A stretch of 64,000 nucleotides of DNA from Rubritalea tangerina (GCF_042683245.1 NZ_JBHUJB010000033.1:13147-77146); one strand, 5' to 3'. Counted from the stretch's first letter, positions 18,623 to 27,207 are shown. Numbers and translations are program-made. The notes: generated from the sequence alone by a model not told the origin.

Positions 18623-19051
18623 TTAGATTTCGCCTTGTTGTTTTTTGTAGGAATGGAGGCCTTTTTTCCAATCGCGCATTTGTTTTTTTGTCATACGTCC
18701 TTGGTCGCCCTCTTTACGGAGGAGTCGGTTGGCACGTTTTTCGGCGCGTTTTTCTTGAGCTTGTTTGAGGGTGTCTTCGCTGGTGTGGTCGGTGTAGGAG
18801 GCCATAGCGATGGGGGCGCTGACGCGTTTATCGAGGAGGGCGGTGACTTCGATATGGCGTTTGTAGAGGCCGTCGTGGGTGGGGACATCGAGGTGGTCGC
18901 CGACGCGGACGAGAGTGGAGGCTTTGATGGAGGTATTGGAGCGTTTGACTTTGCCGGCATTACAAGCTTGTGCGGCAAGGCTGCGGGTTTTGAAGAGGCG
19001 AACGGCCCAGAGCCATTTATCGATACGTACAGCGGTGAGATCTTCGCTCAT
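18623..19051 (-). CDS. hslR: S4-domain RNA-binding protein, Hsp15-like
   Basis: 142 residues, close to the 133 of E. coli Hsp15. The N-terminal S4 domain (about 8-65) has RIDKWLWAVRLFKTRSLAAQ, the defining sequence of this family, then CNAGKV. The usual Asn-Gly of the S4 turn is replaced by RSNTS. The C-terminal half is a basic, Lys/Arg-rich tail (QEKRAEKRANRLLRK), as in Hsp15. Hsp15 binds free 50S subunits carrying a nascent peptidyl-tRNA after heat stress and helps recycle them. The gene is monocistronic in this window, and the upstream 166 bp are shared with the divergent purE. The symbol is by family resemblance. Confidence 0.82.
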   Translation of the reverse strand: MSEDLTAVRIDKWLWAVRLFKTRSLAAQACNAGKVKRSNTSIKASTLVRVGDHLDVPTHDGLYKRHIEVTALLDKRVSAPIAMASYTDHTSEDTLKQAQEKRAEKRANRLLRKEGDQGRMTKKQMRDWKKGLHSYKKQQGEI

Positions 19052-19187
19052 GGGGTAAAGTGTGGGAGAGGAGGGAGGGGCTTGCCAAGTCTGAATCTGC
19101 GGGGGGAGGATTGAGGGGTGGGAGGAGTAGAAAGGGAAGTGGTGGTGGGTGATAAAAGGCGTGCAATTCGCGTGGGGCGTGACTAGG

Positions 19188-19208
19188 GTGCCGGCCTAAA
19201 CACGGCAC
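19188..19208 (+). promoter_or_regulatory. Small hairpin just upstream of purE
   Basis: GTGCCG at 19188-19193 pairs with CGGCAC at 19203-19208 around a 9-base loop. The hairpin ends nine bases before the purE ATG and therefore covers or borders the ribosome-binding region. It has no T-run, so it is not a terminator for this strand. A role in controlling purE translation is possible but unproven. Confidence 0.3.
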
Positions 19209-19217
19209 ACAGAACAA

Positions 19218-19706
19218 ATGGCAGATAAAAAAGTAGCAATTGTGATGGGAAGCAACTCGGACTGGCCAACGATGAAGTTGGCAGCTGAGGCATTGGACAA
19301 GTTTGGTATTGGCTATGAAGCGAGTGTGGTGAGTGCGCACCGCACGCCACTTGGCATGGTAGAATTTGCGCAGAAGGCTGAGGAAAATGGGTTTGAGGTG
19401 ATTATTGCGGGTGCAGGAGGTGCAGCGCATTTGCCGGGGATGATAGCGGCGATCACGACGCTTCCTGTACTGGGATGTCCGGTAAAATCGAGTGCCTTGA
19501 ATGGTCAGGACTCGTTACTTTCGATTGTTCAGATGCCGAAGGGGATTCCTGTGGCGACTTTTGCGATTGGTCCAGCGGGAGCTGCGAATGCTGGTTTATT
19601 TGCGGTGAGCATGCTTGCGGGGAATGATCCTGAGTTGAATGCGAAGCTCAAGGCCTACCGTCAGGAGATGGTGGAGATGGTGGCTGAGATGAAGTTAGAG
19701 GATTAA
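19218..19706 (+). CDS. purE: N5-carboxyaminoimidazole ribonucleotide mutase
   Basis: 162 residues, the normal length of class I PurE. It shows G11-S-N-S-D-W-P-T-M at the phosphate-binding N-terminus, SAHRTP with H41, AGAGGAAHLPGM with the H71 region, and PVKSSALNGQDSLLSIVQMP. The enzyme converts N5-CAIR to CAIR in de novo purine synthesis. The partner gene purK follows after 20 bp and supplies N5-CAIR, so the pair is a complete N5-CAIR route. Only a weak ribosome-binding sequence (AGAACAA) precedes the ATG. It is divergent from the Hsp15-like gene. Confidence 0.97.
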   Translation: MADKKVAIVMGSNSDWPTMKLAAEALDKFGIGYEASVVSAHRTPLGMVEFAQKAEENGFEVIIAGAGGAAHLPGMIAAITTLPVLGCPVKSSALNGQDSLLSIVQMPKGIPVATFAIGPAGAANAGLFAVSMLAGNDPELNAKLKAYRQEMVEMVAEMKLED

Positions 19707-19726
19707 ATTTCGAGGAGGCTTGTACG

Positions 19727-20887
19727 ATGTCTGATCAGGTATTTCTTCCGGGTTCCACGATTGGGATTCTTGGTTCTGGCCAGTTGGCCCGCATGATGTC
19801 TCAGGCGGCATTGCCACTGGGTTACAAGGTGGTGGCATGGTCAGGTGGGGCGGATAGTTCGGCAGTGGACCGTGAGGTCGATCTGGTGATCGACAGTGGG
19901 TATGATGATGAGGCTGCGAAGGAAAAGTTCCTGAGCATGGTGGATGTGGTGACTGTGGAGACTGAGAGTTTGCCGCCGGCGCTTTTGCGAGATGTGGGAT
20001 CGAGGGTTGAGTTACGGCCGAATGCGAAGGCGGTAGAGACTACCGGTACGCGCGAGCTAGAGCGCCGGTTTTTGGCATCGATCGATGCTGCGCAGACGGA
20101 GTTTCGCGTAGTGGACACGGTGGAGCAACTAGAGAGTGCGTTTTACGATCTGGATGGCAATTGTGTGGCGAAGACAGCTCGCGATGGATACGATGGAAAA
20201 GGCCAGTGGCGTCTGAAGTCGGTAGAAGATCTGGAGCATTGTAAGCGCGACTGGGATGGTCGTTGTCGCTTGGTGGTAGAGGGGTTCATTCCTTTTATTA
20301 TGGAGTGCTCTGTAGTCGTGGCGCGCAATGCCGCTGGTGAGGTGAAGGCTTTTCCTTTGGTTGAGAACATTCACCGTCATCATGTGCTGGATGTGTCTAT
20401 TTTACCTGGTCGGGTGGATGAAGCTGTTGCTGAGCGCGCGCGCGTGCTCGCTGAGAAAGTGATTCAGGGGCTCGATTACATTGGCATTTTGGCCGTTGAG
20501 CTATTTGTGTTAGAGAATGGCGAAGTTCTTGTGAATGAGATTGCGCCGCGTCCGCACAACTCTGGGCATGCGACGAATGATGGCTGTGTGACTTCTCAAT
20601 TTGAGCAACATGTGCGAGCGATTTGTGGGTTGCCCTTAGGTGATCCGAGGCCGCATGGCACCACCGTGATGGTGAATTTGCTGAGTGATATTTGGAAGAG
20701 CGACAAGGATGCATTTGCGGATGCTGAGATCGCGGCTCTCACTGGTGCGAAATGGCATTTCTATGAAAAGGAATGGAAGGCTGGGCGCCGGAAGTTAGGT
20801 CATGTGAACTTTGTCGCAGCGACTTTGGAAGAAGCGCTCTCTGAGAGTGAGAAGCTGCGCGGGGTGCTTTTCAAGCATGTTGAGTAA
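19727..20887 (+). CDS. purK: 5-(carboxyamino)imidazole ribonucleotide synthase
   Basis: 386 residues, slightly longer than E. coli PurK (355). The N-terminal domain has GILGSGQLARMMSQAALPLG, the ATP-grasp part has VAKTARDGYDGKGQW and the C-terminal ATP-grasp strand has VNEIAPRPHNSGH. It carries out the ATP- and bicarbonate-dependent conversion of AIR to N5-CAIR, the substrate of PurE encoded just upstream. A strong Shine-Dalgarno GAGGAGG lies about nine bases before the ATG. The two genes are surely one operon. A stem-loop at 20943-20969 follows the stop. Confidence 0.97.
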   Translation: MSDQVFLPGSTIGILGSGQLARMMSQAALPLGYKVVAWSGGADSSAVDREVDLVIDSGYDDEAAKEKFLSMVDVVTVETESLPPALLRDVGSRVELRPNAKAVETTGTRELERRFLASIDAAQTEFRVVDTVEQLESAFYDLDGNCVAKTARDGYDGKGQWRLKSVEDLEHCKRDWDGRCRLVVEGFIPFIMECSVVVARNAAGEVKAFPLVENIHRHHVLDVSILPGRVDEAVAERARVLAEKVIQGLDYIGILAVELFVLENGEVLVNEIAPRPHNSGHATNDGCVTSQFEQHVRAICGLPLGDPRPHGTTVMVNLLSDIWKSDKDAFADAEIAALTGAKWHFYEKEWKAGRRKLGHVNFVAATLEEALSESEKLRGVLFKHVE

Positions 20888-20942
20888 GTGCCGTGAGAGG
20901 CAGTTGAGGCGGCAGCGCTTGAGTTTATCGTTATAGGCATCA

Positions 20943-20969
20943 CCCAGCACAGACTCTGGTCGTGCTGGG
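20943..20969 (+). other. Stem-loop downstream of purK
   Basis: CCCAGCAC (20943-20950) pairs perfectly with GTGCTGGG (20962-20969) around an 11-base loop, 56 bp after the purK stop. No T-run follows, so it is not a standard intrinsic terminator; it may protect the 3' end or mark a factor-dependent end. The 119-bp repeat follows 62 bp later. Confidence 0.45.
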
Positions 20970-21031
20970 ATTGGTGGATGGGGTTCTCTCAGGGTGAAGA
21001 GGGGAGCCTTGTGTGTTTATGAAGTGGTATA

Positions 21032-21150
21032 ATACCCTCTCTCGACTCGGAATAGACGCATGGAGAGTGGTTGAGTCTTGTGAAGTTTGCGCTTCGCGAT
21101 TTTAGAGTAAATCGGATTATCTTACCGAATGTCATCGTTGTGATTCAGTT
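21032..21150 (+). repeat. 119-bp dispersed repeat, copy 2
   Basis: Gap-free counterpart of 6884-7002 (about 86% identical by eye count). It lies between the convergent purK and sulfatase genes, ending 7 bp before the sulfatase stop. In this copy CTCTC near the left side can pair with GAGAG about 20 bases later, and GCG-CTT-CGC forms a mini hairpin in the centre; in copy 1 the GCG/CGC pair is retained around CTA. The differences cluster in the last 40 bases. Confidence 0.85.
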
Positions 21151-21157
21151 CTGATGA

Positions 21158-22504
21158 TTAGAGGTTTGCGGCGGGTCGTTTTTGGTTGGTGATGGTGTGG
21201 TCGAGTTTGCGCATACGGGTGCGCAGCATTTGGCATTTGTCAGGCATGTGGGGGGCGAGGTTGTGTTTTTCGGCGATATCGTTATGGAGGTTGAAAAGCA
21301 TGGGGGTGTTCTTTTTGATCAAGAATTTCCATGAGCCGTGGCGGATCCCTTCTAGTTTCCCTTGGCTGGAATAGTAGAGGAAGGTGTCGCGGGGTGATGG
21401 GGCGGAGGTGGTGAGTGTGGCTGAGAGGTCGAGACCATCGATAGGGCCGCGGGTTTTCATTTCGGCTCCGGCCAGGGAAGCGAGAGTGGGGAAGAGGTCG
21501 ATATGGCTGGCGAGGGCGTCGTTGGTGGTATTGGCGGGGATGATGTTTGGGCCCCAGATGATGCAGGGGACCCGTTGCCCTCCTTCGAATGTGGTTCCTT
21601 TTCCATCGCGCAGTGGTTTTGCTGAGCCGCCGTGGTGTTCAAAGCGCAGCCAGGGGCCATTATCGGAGGTAAAGATGATGATGGTGTTCTCGGTGAGTTG
21701 TTGGGCCTTGAGGGCGTTTACGAGTCGGCCGACTTCGCTATCGATGTGTTCGATGACGGTTTTATAGGCATTGAGTGGGTTGGGGTCATAGCAATCTTCG
21801 GGTACGAAGAGGGGGATGTGGGGCATGCTGTGTGGGATGTAGAGGAAGAAGGGGCGTTCTTTGTTGTTGGCAATGAAATCGATGGCTTTGTCGGTGTAGC
21901 GGCGGGTGATGGTGCGTTGGTCGACGGGGAGCTCGATGATGCGATCATTTTCTAGCAATGGGGTGTTCCAGGACTGGGTGGCAGTTTTTTGGTTGAGCCA
22001 GATGTTGTCTTGGTTGCCCTTGGGTTTGCCGCGATTATCTGGATGGGCCATGTCGTTGGAGTAGGGGATGCCGTAGTAGTAATCGAAGCCTTGTTGGGTT
22101 GGGAGGAAGGGTGGGTGGTGGCCGAGGTGCCACTTGCCAATGCATGCGGTGGCGTAGCCTGCGGAGCGGAGGACTTCGGCGATAGTGACCTCTTCTGGGT
22201 GGAGGCCACGTTTCGAGTAGGGGAAGAGGACGCCTTTTTCGAGGCCTACGCGTTTCGGGTAGCAGCCAGTGAGGAGGCCGGCGCGCGAGGGGGTGCAGAC
22301 TGGGCTGGGGGAATAGAAGGAGGTGAGTTTGGTGCCTTCTTTAGCGAGGGTATCGATGTGTGGGGTTTTGATGGTGGTGGAGCCAAAGCAGCTGAGGTCA
22401 TTGTAGCCTTGGTCATCGGTGAAGATGAGAATGATATTTGGCTTTTGGGCGGGAGCTAGTTGGCTCAGAGCGAGGGCTAGGAAGATGAGAGTGGAGCGGA
22501 ACAT
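21158..22504 (-). CDS. Secreted sulfatase
   Basis: 448 residues. Signal peptide about 1-20 (MFRSTLIFLALALSQLAPAQ), then KPNIILIFTDDQGYNDLSCFG with the metal-binding Asp pair D30-D31, and the active-site C70-T-P-S-R74 of the formylglycine type. CIGKWHLG and FTSDNGPW are the conserved Lys/His and Asp/Asn regions. It should hydrolyse sulfate esters, probably of a polysaccharide; substrate specificity cannot be read from the sequence. It is divergent from another sulfatase at 22679, with 174 bp between the starts. An anaerobic-type or FGE-type maturase is needed for Cys activation but is not in this window. Confidence 0.94.
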   Translation of the reverse strand: MFRSTLIFLALALSQLAPAQKPNIILIFTDDQGYNDLSCFGSTTIKTPHIDTLAKEGTKLTSFYSPSPVCTPSRAGLLTGCYPKRVGLEKGVLFPYSKRGLHPEEVTIAEVLRSAGYATACIGKWHLGHHPPFLPTQQGFDYYYGIPYSNDMAHPDNRGKPKGNQDNIWLNQKTATQSWNTPLLENDRIIELPVDQRTITRRYTDKAIDFIANNKERPFFLYIPHSMPHIPLFVPEDCYDPNPLNAYKTVIEHIDSEVGRLVNALKAQQLTENTIIIFTSDNGPWLRFEHHGGSAKPLRDGKGTTFEGGQRVPCIIWGPNIIPANTTNDALASHIDLFPTLASLAGAEMKTRGPIDGLDLSATLTTSAPSPRDTFLYYSSQGKLEGIRHGSWKFLIKKNTPMLFNLHNDIAEKHNLAPHMPDKCQMLRTRMRKLDHTITNQKRPAANL

Positions 22505-22583
22505 GATGGTGAATTGGAAGGGTACGTGGAGGTGGGGGGCAATTGATCAGATTGGGGGGAGATTCGTGGGGTTTGTGGAAAAA

Positions 22584-22610
22584 ATGTAATAATCTGAGTG
22601 GCTCTTACAT
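22584..22610. promoter_or_regulatory. Inverted repeat between divergent sulfatase genes
   Basis: ATGTAA at 22584-22589 and TTACAT at 22605-22610 form a perfect inverted repeat with a 15-base spacer in the intergenic region shared by the two divergent sulfatases. The arm spacing would fit a dimeric regulator binding on one face of DNA. This is only a pattern; no regulator gene is adjacent. Confidence 0.3.
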
Positions 22611-22678
22611 TGGTAAGTAGTTCGGCCAGTGTCGCAGTTACTGGATGGGCAAAGAACACCCTTACTATTTTCCAAATT

Positions 22679-24028
22679 ATGATTAGATCGACCCTCATTG
22701 CATGTTTATTGGCTGGCGTGACTGCGCTGGCATCGGAGCGCCCAAATGTCATTGTCATCATGGCTGATGACTTGGGGTATCGGGACTTAGGATTTCAGGG
22801 GTCAGAGGTGGTGAAGACGCCGCATTTGGACGCACTGGCGAAGAATGGAGTGATCTTTACTGACGGGCATGCAGCTGCATCCGTATGTAGCCCTTCGCGG
22901 GCAGGGTTCATCACGGGGCGCTACCAACAGCGCTTTGGTCACGAGGCGAATTGTCCACGTGGGAAGCAAGGAATGGTGACAAGTGAGTACACGATGGGGC
23001 AAGCCTTCCAGTCTATTGGTTACAAGACCTACATGATTGGTAAGTGGCATCTTGGCAACCTCGAGGAGATGTACCCGACGCAGCGTGGCTTTGATAGTTT
23101 TTGGGGCTTGAGAGAGGGCTCACGTGGCTTTTTCTACAAGGAAGGTAAGGAGAAATTTGGCAACTACCATTCGATTGAAGAGAATGGAAAGCATGTGGCA
23201 TTTGAGGGGTTCTTAACGGATAGGATGACCGATGCGGGTATTGCGATGATAGAGGCGAACAAGCAGGACCCGTTCTTTATGTTCCTATCCTACACAGCGC
23301 CTCACACACCTCTGCAAGCGACTCCAGAGGATAAGGCAAAGGCCAATGGGAACGCGTATCATGCATTGATCCAAAACATGGATGATAACATCGGACGCTT
23401 GGTCGCATATCTTGAAGAAAATAAGATGCGTGAGAATACGGTGATTTGGTTTCTCAGTGACAATGGAGGCACCGTAGGGTCGGCATCTAACTACCCGCTC
23501 AATGGTAAAAAGGGCGTGGAGTTTGAAGGTGGGCACCGCGTGCCATTCATTGTGAATTGGCCAGCCAAGATCAAGGGTGGGCAGCGTTTTGATGGATTGA
23601 CATCGGCAATGGACATCTTTCCAACAAGTTTCAAGTTAGCGGGAGGAAAAGAGACGCCTAATAAGTTAGATGGGGTTGATTTATTACCCTATTTGGTGGG
23701 TGAGAAGTCTGGGGATCCGCATGCGACATTGTACTGGCGTAAGTTAGAGCAGGCGGCGATTCGTCATGGTGACTGGAAGATGATCCGAGGTGAGGGTTTA
23801 CCTGAGATGTTGTACAAGATGGGGGATGACACGAGTGAGTTAAACGATGTGGCGAAGCAGCACCCCGAGAAGGTACAGGAGCTCGGCAAGATGATCACGG
23901 ACTGGGAGAAGGAGTTGGTAGAGCCGCTGTGGCAGGAAGGCAAGGGGTTCATCAAGGTGCGCTACAAGAAGAACATCGAGTACCGGGATGCCGAGATGGT
24001 GAAGCCTACTTTAGGGGCGAAAAAATAA
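22679..24028 (+). CDS. Secreted sulfatase
   Basis: 449 residues from the ATG at 22679-22681, chosen because it puts a signal peptide (MIRSTLIACLLAGVTALAS) at the N-terminus; an in-frame ATG at 22598 would add 27 residues with no such logic. ERPNVIVIMADDLGYRD carries the metal-binding Asp pair, and C70-S-P-S-R74 is the formylglycine motif. MIGKWHLG and FLSDNGGTVG are the later conserved regions. It is the paralogue of the divergent neighbour, sharing the same layout but with a different substrate-binding middle. The C-terminus is Lys-rich and ends in GAKK. Substrate unknown. Confidence 0.94.
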   Translation: MIRSTLIACLLAGVTALASERPNVIVIMADDLGYRDLGFQGSEVVKTPHLDALAKNGVIFTDGHAAASVCSPSRAGFITGRYQQRFGHEANCPRGKQGMVTSEYTMGQAFQSIGYKTYMIGKWHLGNLEEMYPTQRGFDSFWGLREGSRGFFYKEGKEKFGNYHSIEENGKHVAFEGFLTDRMTDAGIAMIEANKQDPFFMFLSYTAPHTPLQATPEDKAKANGNAYHALIQNMDDNIGRLVAYLEENKMRENTVIWFLSDNGGTVGSASNYPLNGKKGVEFEGGHRVPFIVNWPAKIKGGQRFDGLTSAMDIFPTSFKLAGGKETPNKLDGVDLLPYLVGEKSGDPHATLYWRKLEQAAIRHGDWKMIRGEGLPEMLYKMGDDTSELNDVAKQHPEKVQELGKMITDWEKELVEPLWQEGKGFIKVRYKKNIEYRDAEMVKPTLGAKK

Positions 24029-24058
24029 CTCCATAGAAACATTTCATTGTGTAGGTTG

Positions 24059-24088
24059 TTGGCGGGTGGGTTTCGGCTCACCCGCCAA
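24059..24088. terminator. Strong hairpin between convergent sulfatase and L,D-transpeptidase genes
   Basis: TTGGCGGGTG (24059-24068) pairs perfectly with CACCCGCCAA (24079-24088) around a 10-base loop, a 10-bp GC-rich stem between the two convergent genes. The T-tract after it is poor (TGTATTTG), so it may be an atypical or bidirectional terminator. Confidence 0.6.
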
Positions 24089-24111
24089 TGTATTTGAGAC
24101 GCGAAGTGGAA

Positions 24112-25101
24112 TTAATTCGCGGTCTTTTTTTCCTCTGGGGTGAGGACATTCATGGGGCCATCTGAGCGGGTGGCTTCGGTGCTGGGGTCATTGGTGGCCA
24201 GGAGTATGGTACCAGGAGCGATGATTTGTTGGATATTTTGACCAAAGCCTTGTGGGAGTTGGATGCTTTGGCGCAGGCGTTCGACTGCATTATCTGGTGA
24301 GCCACCGTGGAGGGCGAGCATGGACCAGGGGTGGACGGGGCGGCCCGTGCCGGCGCTTCCAGCTTCTAGGCCTTCGAGCATGAGGAAGATGCCTTGTGGC
24401 ATATCATCGCTGAGGGTGAGAGCGGCAGGGGATTGGCCAATGAGGATACCATTGCGGAAGACGTAGAGGGTTTTATCCGCGTAGCTGAGGAGGAGGTTGA
24501 CGGGGCCTTCAGGACTTTTCTGAGGTTCCCAGACGACATGGCCTTTGGGAACGGGCTTGGAGTCGGCTGGGCCGCGGCTTTCCAGCAGGATGGAGGCTGG
24601 CTTTTTGGAAATTGCGGGTGTGGCTGCTTTTTCGGTGATGACCACGGTGGAGCCATTGCGGGTGGTGCTGTAGAGTTTTTCTGAGAAATCGTAGGGTAGG
24701 CGGATGCAGCCTGCTGATGCTGGGTAGCCAGGGAGTTTGCCGGCGTGCATGGCAATGCCTGTCCAAGTGAGTCGCTGCATGTAGGGCATCTTGGCTCCTT
24801 TGTAGATGTTCGACTCGTGTTTCTTTTTACGTTGGAGGATGGTGAAGACACCGGTGGGGGTTTCTTTGCCTTCACGGCCGGTGCTGACGGTGGATCGGCC
24901 GATTTGTACGCCATTGCGGTAGACGTAGGCCATTTGGTCATCGAGGCTCACGACGACGAGCACGGGGCCTTTAGGAGCACGCTCTGGGGCCCATTCGAAT
25001 TGGCCTGCTTGGAGTGGTTGTTGTGCAGCCTGAGTGAGGCTGGGAGAGCAGAGGAAGCAAGCCCCTGAGAGGAGAGAGAGAATGAAAGGTTTCGCCAGCA
25101 T
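24112..25101 (-). CDS. L,D-transpeptidase (YkuD), exported
   Basis: 329 residues from the ATG at 25099-25101; this start gives a signal peptide (MLAKPFILSLLSGACFLCSPSLTQAAQ), whereas the longer frame from 25179 runs into the PEP-CTERM gene. The YkuD domain (about 40-165) contains STGREGKETPTGVFTI and the catalytic site H119-A-G-K-L-P-G-Y-P-A-S-A-G-C132-I-R. Cys132 is the expected nucleophile for 3-3 peptidoglycan crosslinks or for attaching proteins to peptidoglycan. A second half (about 195-310) repeats the opening of the fold (NLLLSYADKTLYVFRNGILI) but lacks the Cys motif, so it looks like a degenerate second YkuD copy. A close paralogue lies at 26096. Confidence 0.92.
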   Translation of the reverse strand: MLAKPFILSLLSGACFLCSPSLTQAAQQPLQAGQFEWAPERAPKGPVLVVVSLDDQMAYVYRNGVQIGRSTVSTGREGKETPTGVFTILQRKKKHESNIYKGAKMPYMQRLTWTGIAMHAGKLPGYPASAGCIRLPYDFSEKLYSTTRNGSTVVITEKAATPAISKKPASILLESRGPADSKPVPKGHVVWEPQKSPEGPVNLLLSYADKTLYVFRNGILIGQSPAALTLSDDMPQGIFLMLEGLEAGSAGTGRPVHPWSMLALHGGSPDNAVERLRQSIQLPQGFGQNIQQIIAPGTILLATNDPSTEATRSDGPMNVLTPEEKKTAN

Positions 25102-25150
25102 GGGCGAAGCATAGCTGAGGGGGGAGGGTCTTGGCAAGGAGTGATGCGTG

Positions 25151-25954
25151 TTATCGGCGACGGCGCAGGAGGAGGCCACAACTGGCCAATGCGAGCATGG
25201 TCACAGCACTCGGTTCGGGGATGTTGGTGACTCGCACGTTGATGTCATCGAGAATGATGACGACATCTTTTTTTGAGTTTTGGAATTCTTGTTCAGGAAT
25301 TTCGGCGGTGAGATTGAAGGTATAGATCCCCGCCTGATTGATGATGGTTGATTGAGAGATCATTTCAGTTTCTTGGTAGGGATCATTAGGGACGGGCTGC
25401 ATGTAGTCGATAGAATCGGTGATGCCGAGTTTGGTATTCGATGGTGAGACAAGTTCCCATGAGACGGTGGCATTGTTTTGGACGTCATTATCGATGAAGA
25501 CGCGGTAGGTCAGGTCGAGAGCTGCGAGGCGGGTTTCGCCGGGTGCGAGTTCGAAAGAAATTGAGTAGGAGGCGCTGGATGCGATATCGATTTTTTGGGC
25601 GTTGGGGCTGGGTGAGCGCGAGTCATCTTGGACGGCAATGAAGCCAAAATTCGTGCCAGTGTAGCCGATGGTGCCCGCACCATCTGGGATGTAGTAGTTG
25701 AGGTCATCGAGTCTGGCGTCGACGATGGCGTTGCCGCCATTGCCTTGGAAGTCGGCAGTTTGTCCCACCTCAAATGGGTCTGGGAGGGAGGTGGGGTCGG
25801 TCGGATCGACCGCCGTGAAAGTCGCATCCACGATTGTGGGCGTGTTGTCTGAGACAAAGGTCGAGACTGTGGCGCCGAGAGCTGTGACGGTAGCAGCCTG
25901 GCTGAGTGGTGAGAGGAGAGCGAGGAGGGTTAGTGTGGAGAGGGAGTAGCGCAT
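25151..25954 (-). CDS. PEP-CTERM sorted surface protein
   Basis: About 267 residues from the ATG at 25952-25954 (an adjacent ATG at 25955-25957 is equally possible). The N-terminus RYSLSTLTLLALLSPLSQAA is a signal peptide. The end NIPEPSAVTMLALASCGLLL plus four arginines is a textbook PEP-CTERM signal: PEP motif, membrane helix, basic tail, as recognised by exosortase. The body is beta-rich with Asp/Thr-rich stretches and a region (about 60-250) resembling all-beta choice-of-anchor-like domains, without a known motif. It should be anchored or exported to the cell surface or exopolysaccharide matrix. No exosortase gene is in the window. It lies 49 bp upstream of the L,D-transpeptidase in the same direction. 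Confidence 0.88.
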   Translation of the reverse strand: MRYSLSTLTLLALLSPLSQAATVTALGATVSTFVSDNTPTIVDATFTAVDPTDPTSLPDPFEVGQTADFQGNGGNAIVDARLDDLNYYIPDGAGTIGYTGTNFGFIAVQDDSRSPSPNAQKIDIASSASYSISFELAPGETRLAALDLTYRVFIDNDVQNNATVSWELVSPSNTKLGITDSIDYMQPVPNDPYQETEMISQSTIINQAGIYTFNLTAEIPEQEFQNSKKDVVIILDDINVRVTNIPEPSAVTMLALASCGLLLRRRR

Positions 25955-26095
25955 CATGCGGGCACGAGGGTAGTTCACGGGATGATAGAAAAAAGGGGAA
26001 GCAGGTGTCAAATTGTTAACTTAAAAGAGGGCTTGTGACTGGGCTGTCTGTTAGTTTCTCTTGAATTCTTTGAGCAGTATGCTTGAAACAGGACG

Positions 26096-27067
26096 ATGAA
26101 ATTGTTGAAACCTCTTTTCTTGGCGGCGATGGCTGCAGCGGTTGCTGGTGGTCTGAGTTCTTGTGCGACGAGTACGCAGACACGATTGGCACCTGGTCAG
26201 TACGAATGGCATCCTGAGCGTTCACCATCGGGGCCAGTGTTGATGGTAGTGAGTATCGACGACCAAATGGCCTACGTTTACCGCAATGGTGTGCAGATTG
26301 CACGTTCGACTGTGAGTACCGGCCGCGAAGGGAAAGAGACTCCGACTGGGGTCTTCACGATTCTTCAGCGCAAGGTCGATCACGAGTCTAACGTCTACAA
26401 GGGGGCGAAGATGCCTTACATGCAGCGTTTGACATGGACAGGCATTGCGATGCACGCAGGCGAGCTTCCGGGTTACCCAGCGTCTGGTGGTTGTATTCGG
26501 TTGCCGTATGCCTTTTCTGAGAAGGTGTATGGGGTTTTGCGTAATGGGTCTACGGTGGCAATCACCAAGAAGGGAACCATTCCATCCTACTCGAAGAAGC
26601 CAGCGAATATCTTGATGGCTTCAAAAGCGCGTCAGTCATCGAACAAGGCGATTCCAGACCCACAGGGTCGTGTGATTTGGGAGCCGGGCAAGAGCCGCAG
26701 TGGTCCTTACTCCGTGTTACTTTCGTATGCGGATAGAACTGCCTACGTATGGCGCAATGGGGTCAAGATAGGGCAGAGCCCAATGGGTATCGCTCCGGGG
26801 TCGAACCCACCTGAGGGAGTATTCATGAAGTTAGAGGGAGGCAGCGGGCCGACATCTTGGTCGGTGCTTAGCTTAAATGGCGGCAAGGTCACAGGAGATC
26901 CTGCAGGTAGCATTTCTAACAACATCAGCTTCCCAGCTGAATTTACGAGCAAGACGCGTGGGATTCTTACGCCTGGGACTATTCTATTAGCGACGCGTGA
27001 GTCCTCGAATGCGAGCACGATGTCCAAGCGTGACTTTGGTATTATTCAGCCAGAGGCTAAGCAATAG
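26096..27067 (+). CDS. L,D-transpeptidase (YkuD), lipoprotein
   Basis: 323 residues. The N-terminus ends in a lipobox L20-S-S-C23, so the protein should be lipid anchored, in contrast to its exported paralogue at 24112. The YkuD domain shares long identical runs with that paralogue (MAYVYRNGVQI, STGREGKETPTGVFTILQRK, YKGAKMPYMQRLTWTGIAMH) and has H120 and C133 in the HAGELPGYPASGGCIR site. The second half (about 205-310) is again a degenerate repeat (VLLSYADRTAYVWRNGVKI) without the Cys motif. AGGACG precedes the ATG. An intrinsic terminator follows at 27094-27129. The paralogue pair flanks the PEP-CTERM gene in opposite directions. Confidence 0.92.
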   Translation: MKLLKPLFLAAMAAAVAGGLSSCATSTQTRLAPGQYEWHPERSPSGPVLMVVSIDDQMAYVYRNGVQIARSTVSTGREGKETPTGVFTILQRKVDHESNVYKGAKMPYMQRLTWTGIAMHAGELPGYPASGGCIRLPYAFSEKVYGVLRNGSTVAITKKGTIPSYSKKPANILMASKARQSSNKAIPDPQGRVIWEPGKSRSGPYSVLLSYADRTAYVWRNGVKIGQSPMGIAPGSNPPEGVFMKLEGGSGPTSWSVLSLNGGKVTGDPAGSISNNISFPAEFTSKTRGILTPGTILLATRESSNASTMSKRDFGIIQPEAKQ

Positions 27068-27093
27068 TCGGGGGATTTTATCTGAATTGAAGC

Positions 27094-27129
27094 TACCGAG
27101 TTCACCGTGTGTGGGCTCGGTATTTTTTT
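27094..27129 (+). terminator. Intrinsic terminator after L,D-transpeptidase
   Basis: TACCGAG (27094-27100) pairs with CTCGGTA (27116-27122), followed at once by seven T (27123-27129). It lies 27 bp after the stop codon of the transpeptidase gene. Confidence 0.85.
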
Positions 27130-27207
27130 GTCGCGCGAATAGGGCTGACAAATGTGAAGTGGTGTCGTATTGTTAGTTTACATTTCCCTCATACTAACAC
27201 CACAGCA

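Noticed and set aside
22598..22678. Longer N-terminus of the plus-strand sulfatase from an ATG at 22598
   Set aside because: The extra 27 residues bury the signal peptide; the ATG at 22679 gives a normal secreted sulfatase.
25102..25179. Overlap of the L,D-transpeptidase gene with the PEP-CTERM gene
   Set aside because: Disappears when the transpeptidase starts at 25101, the position that gives it a proper signal peptide.
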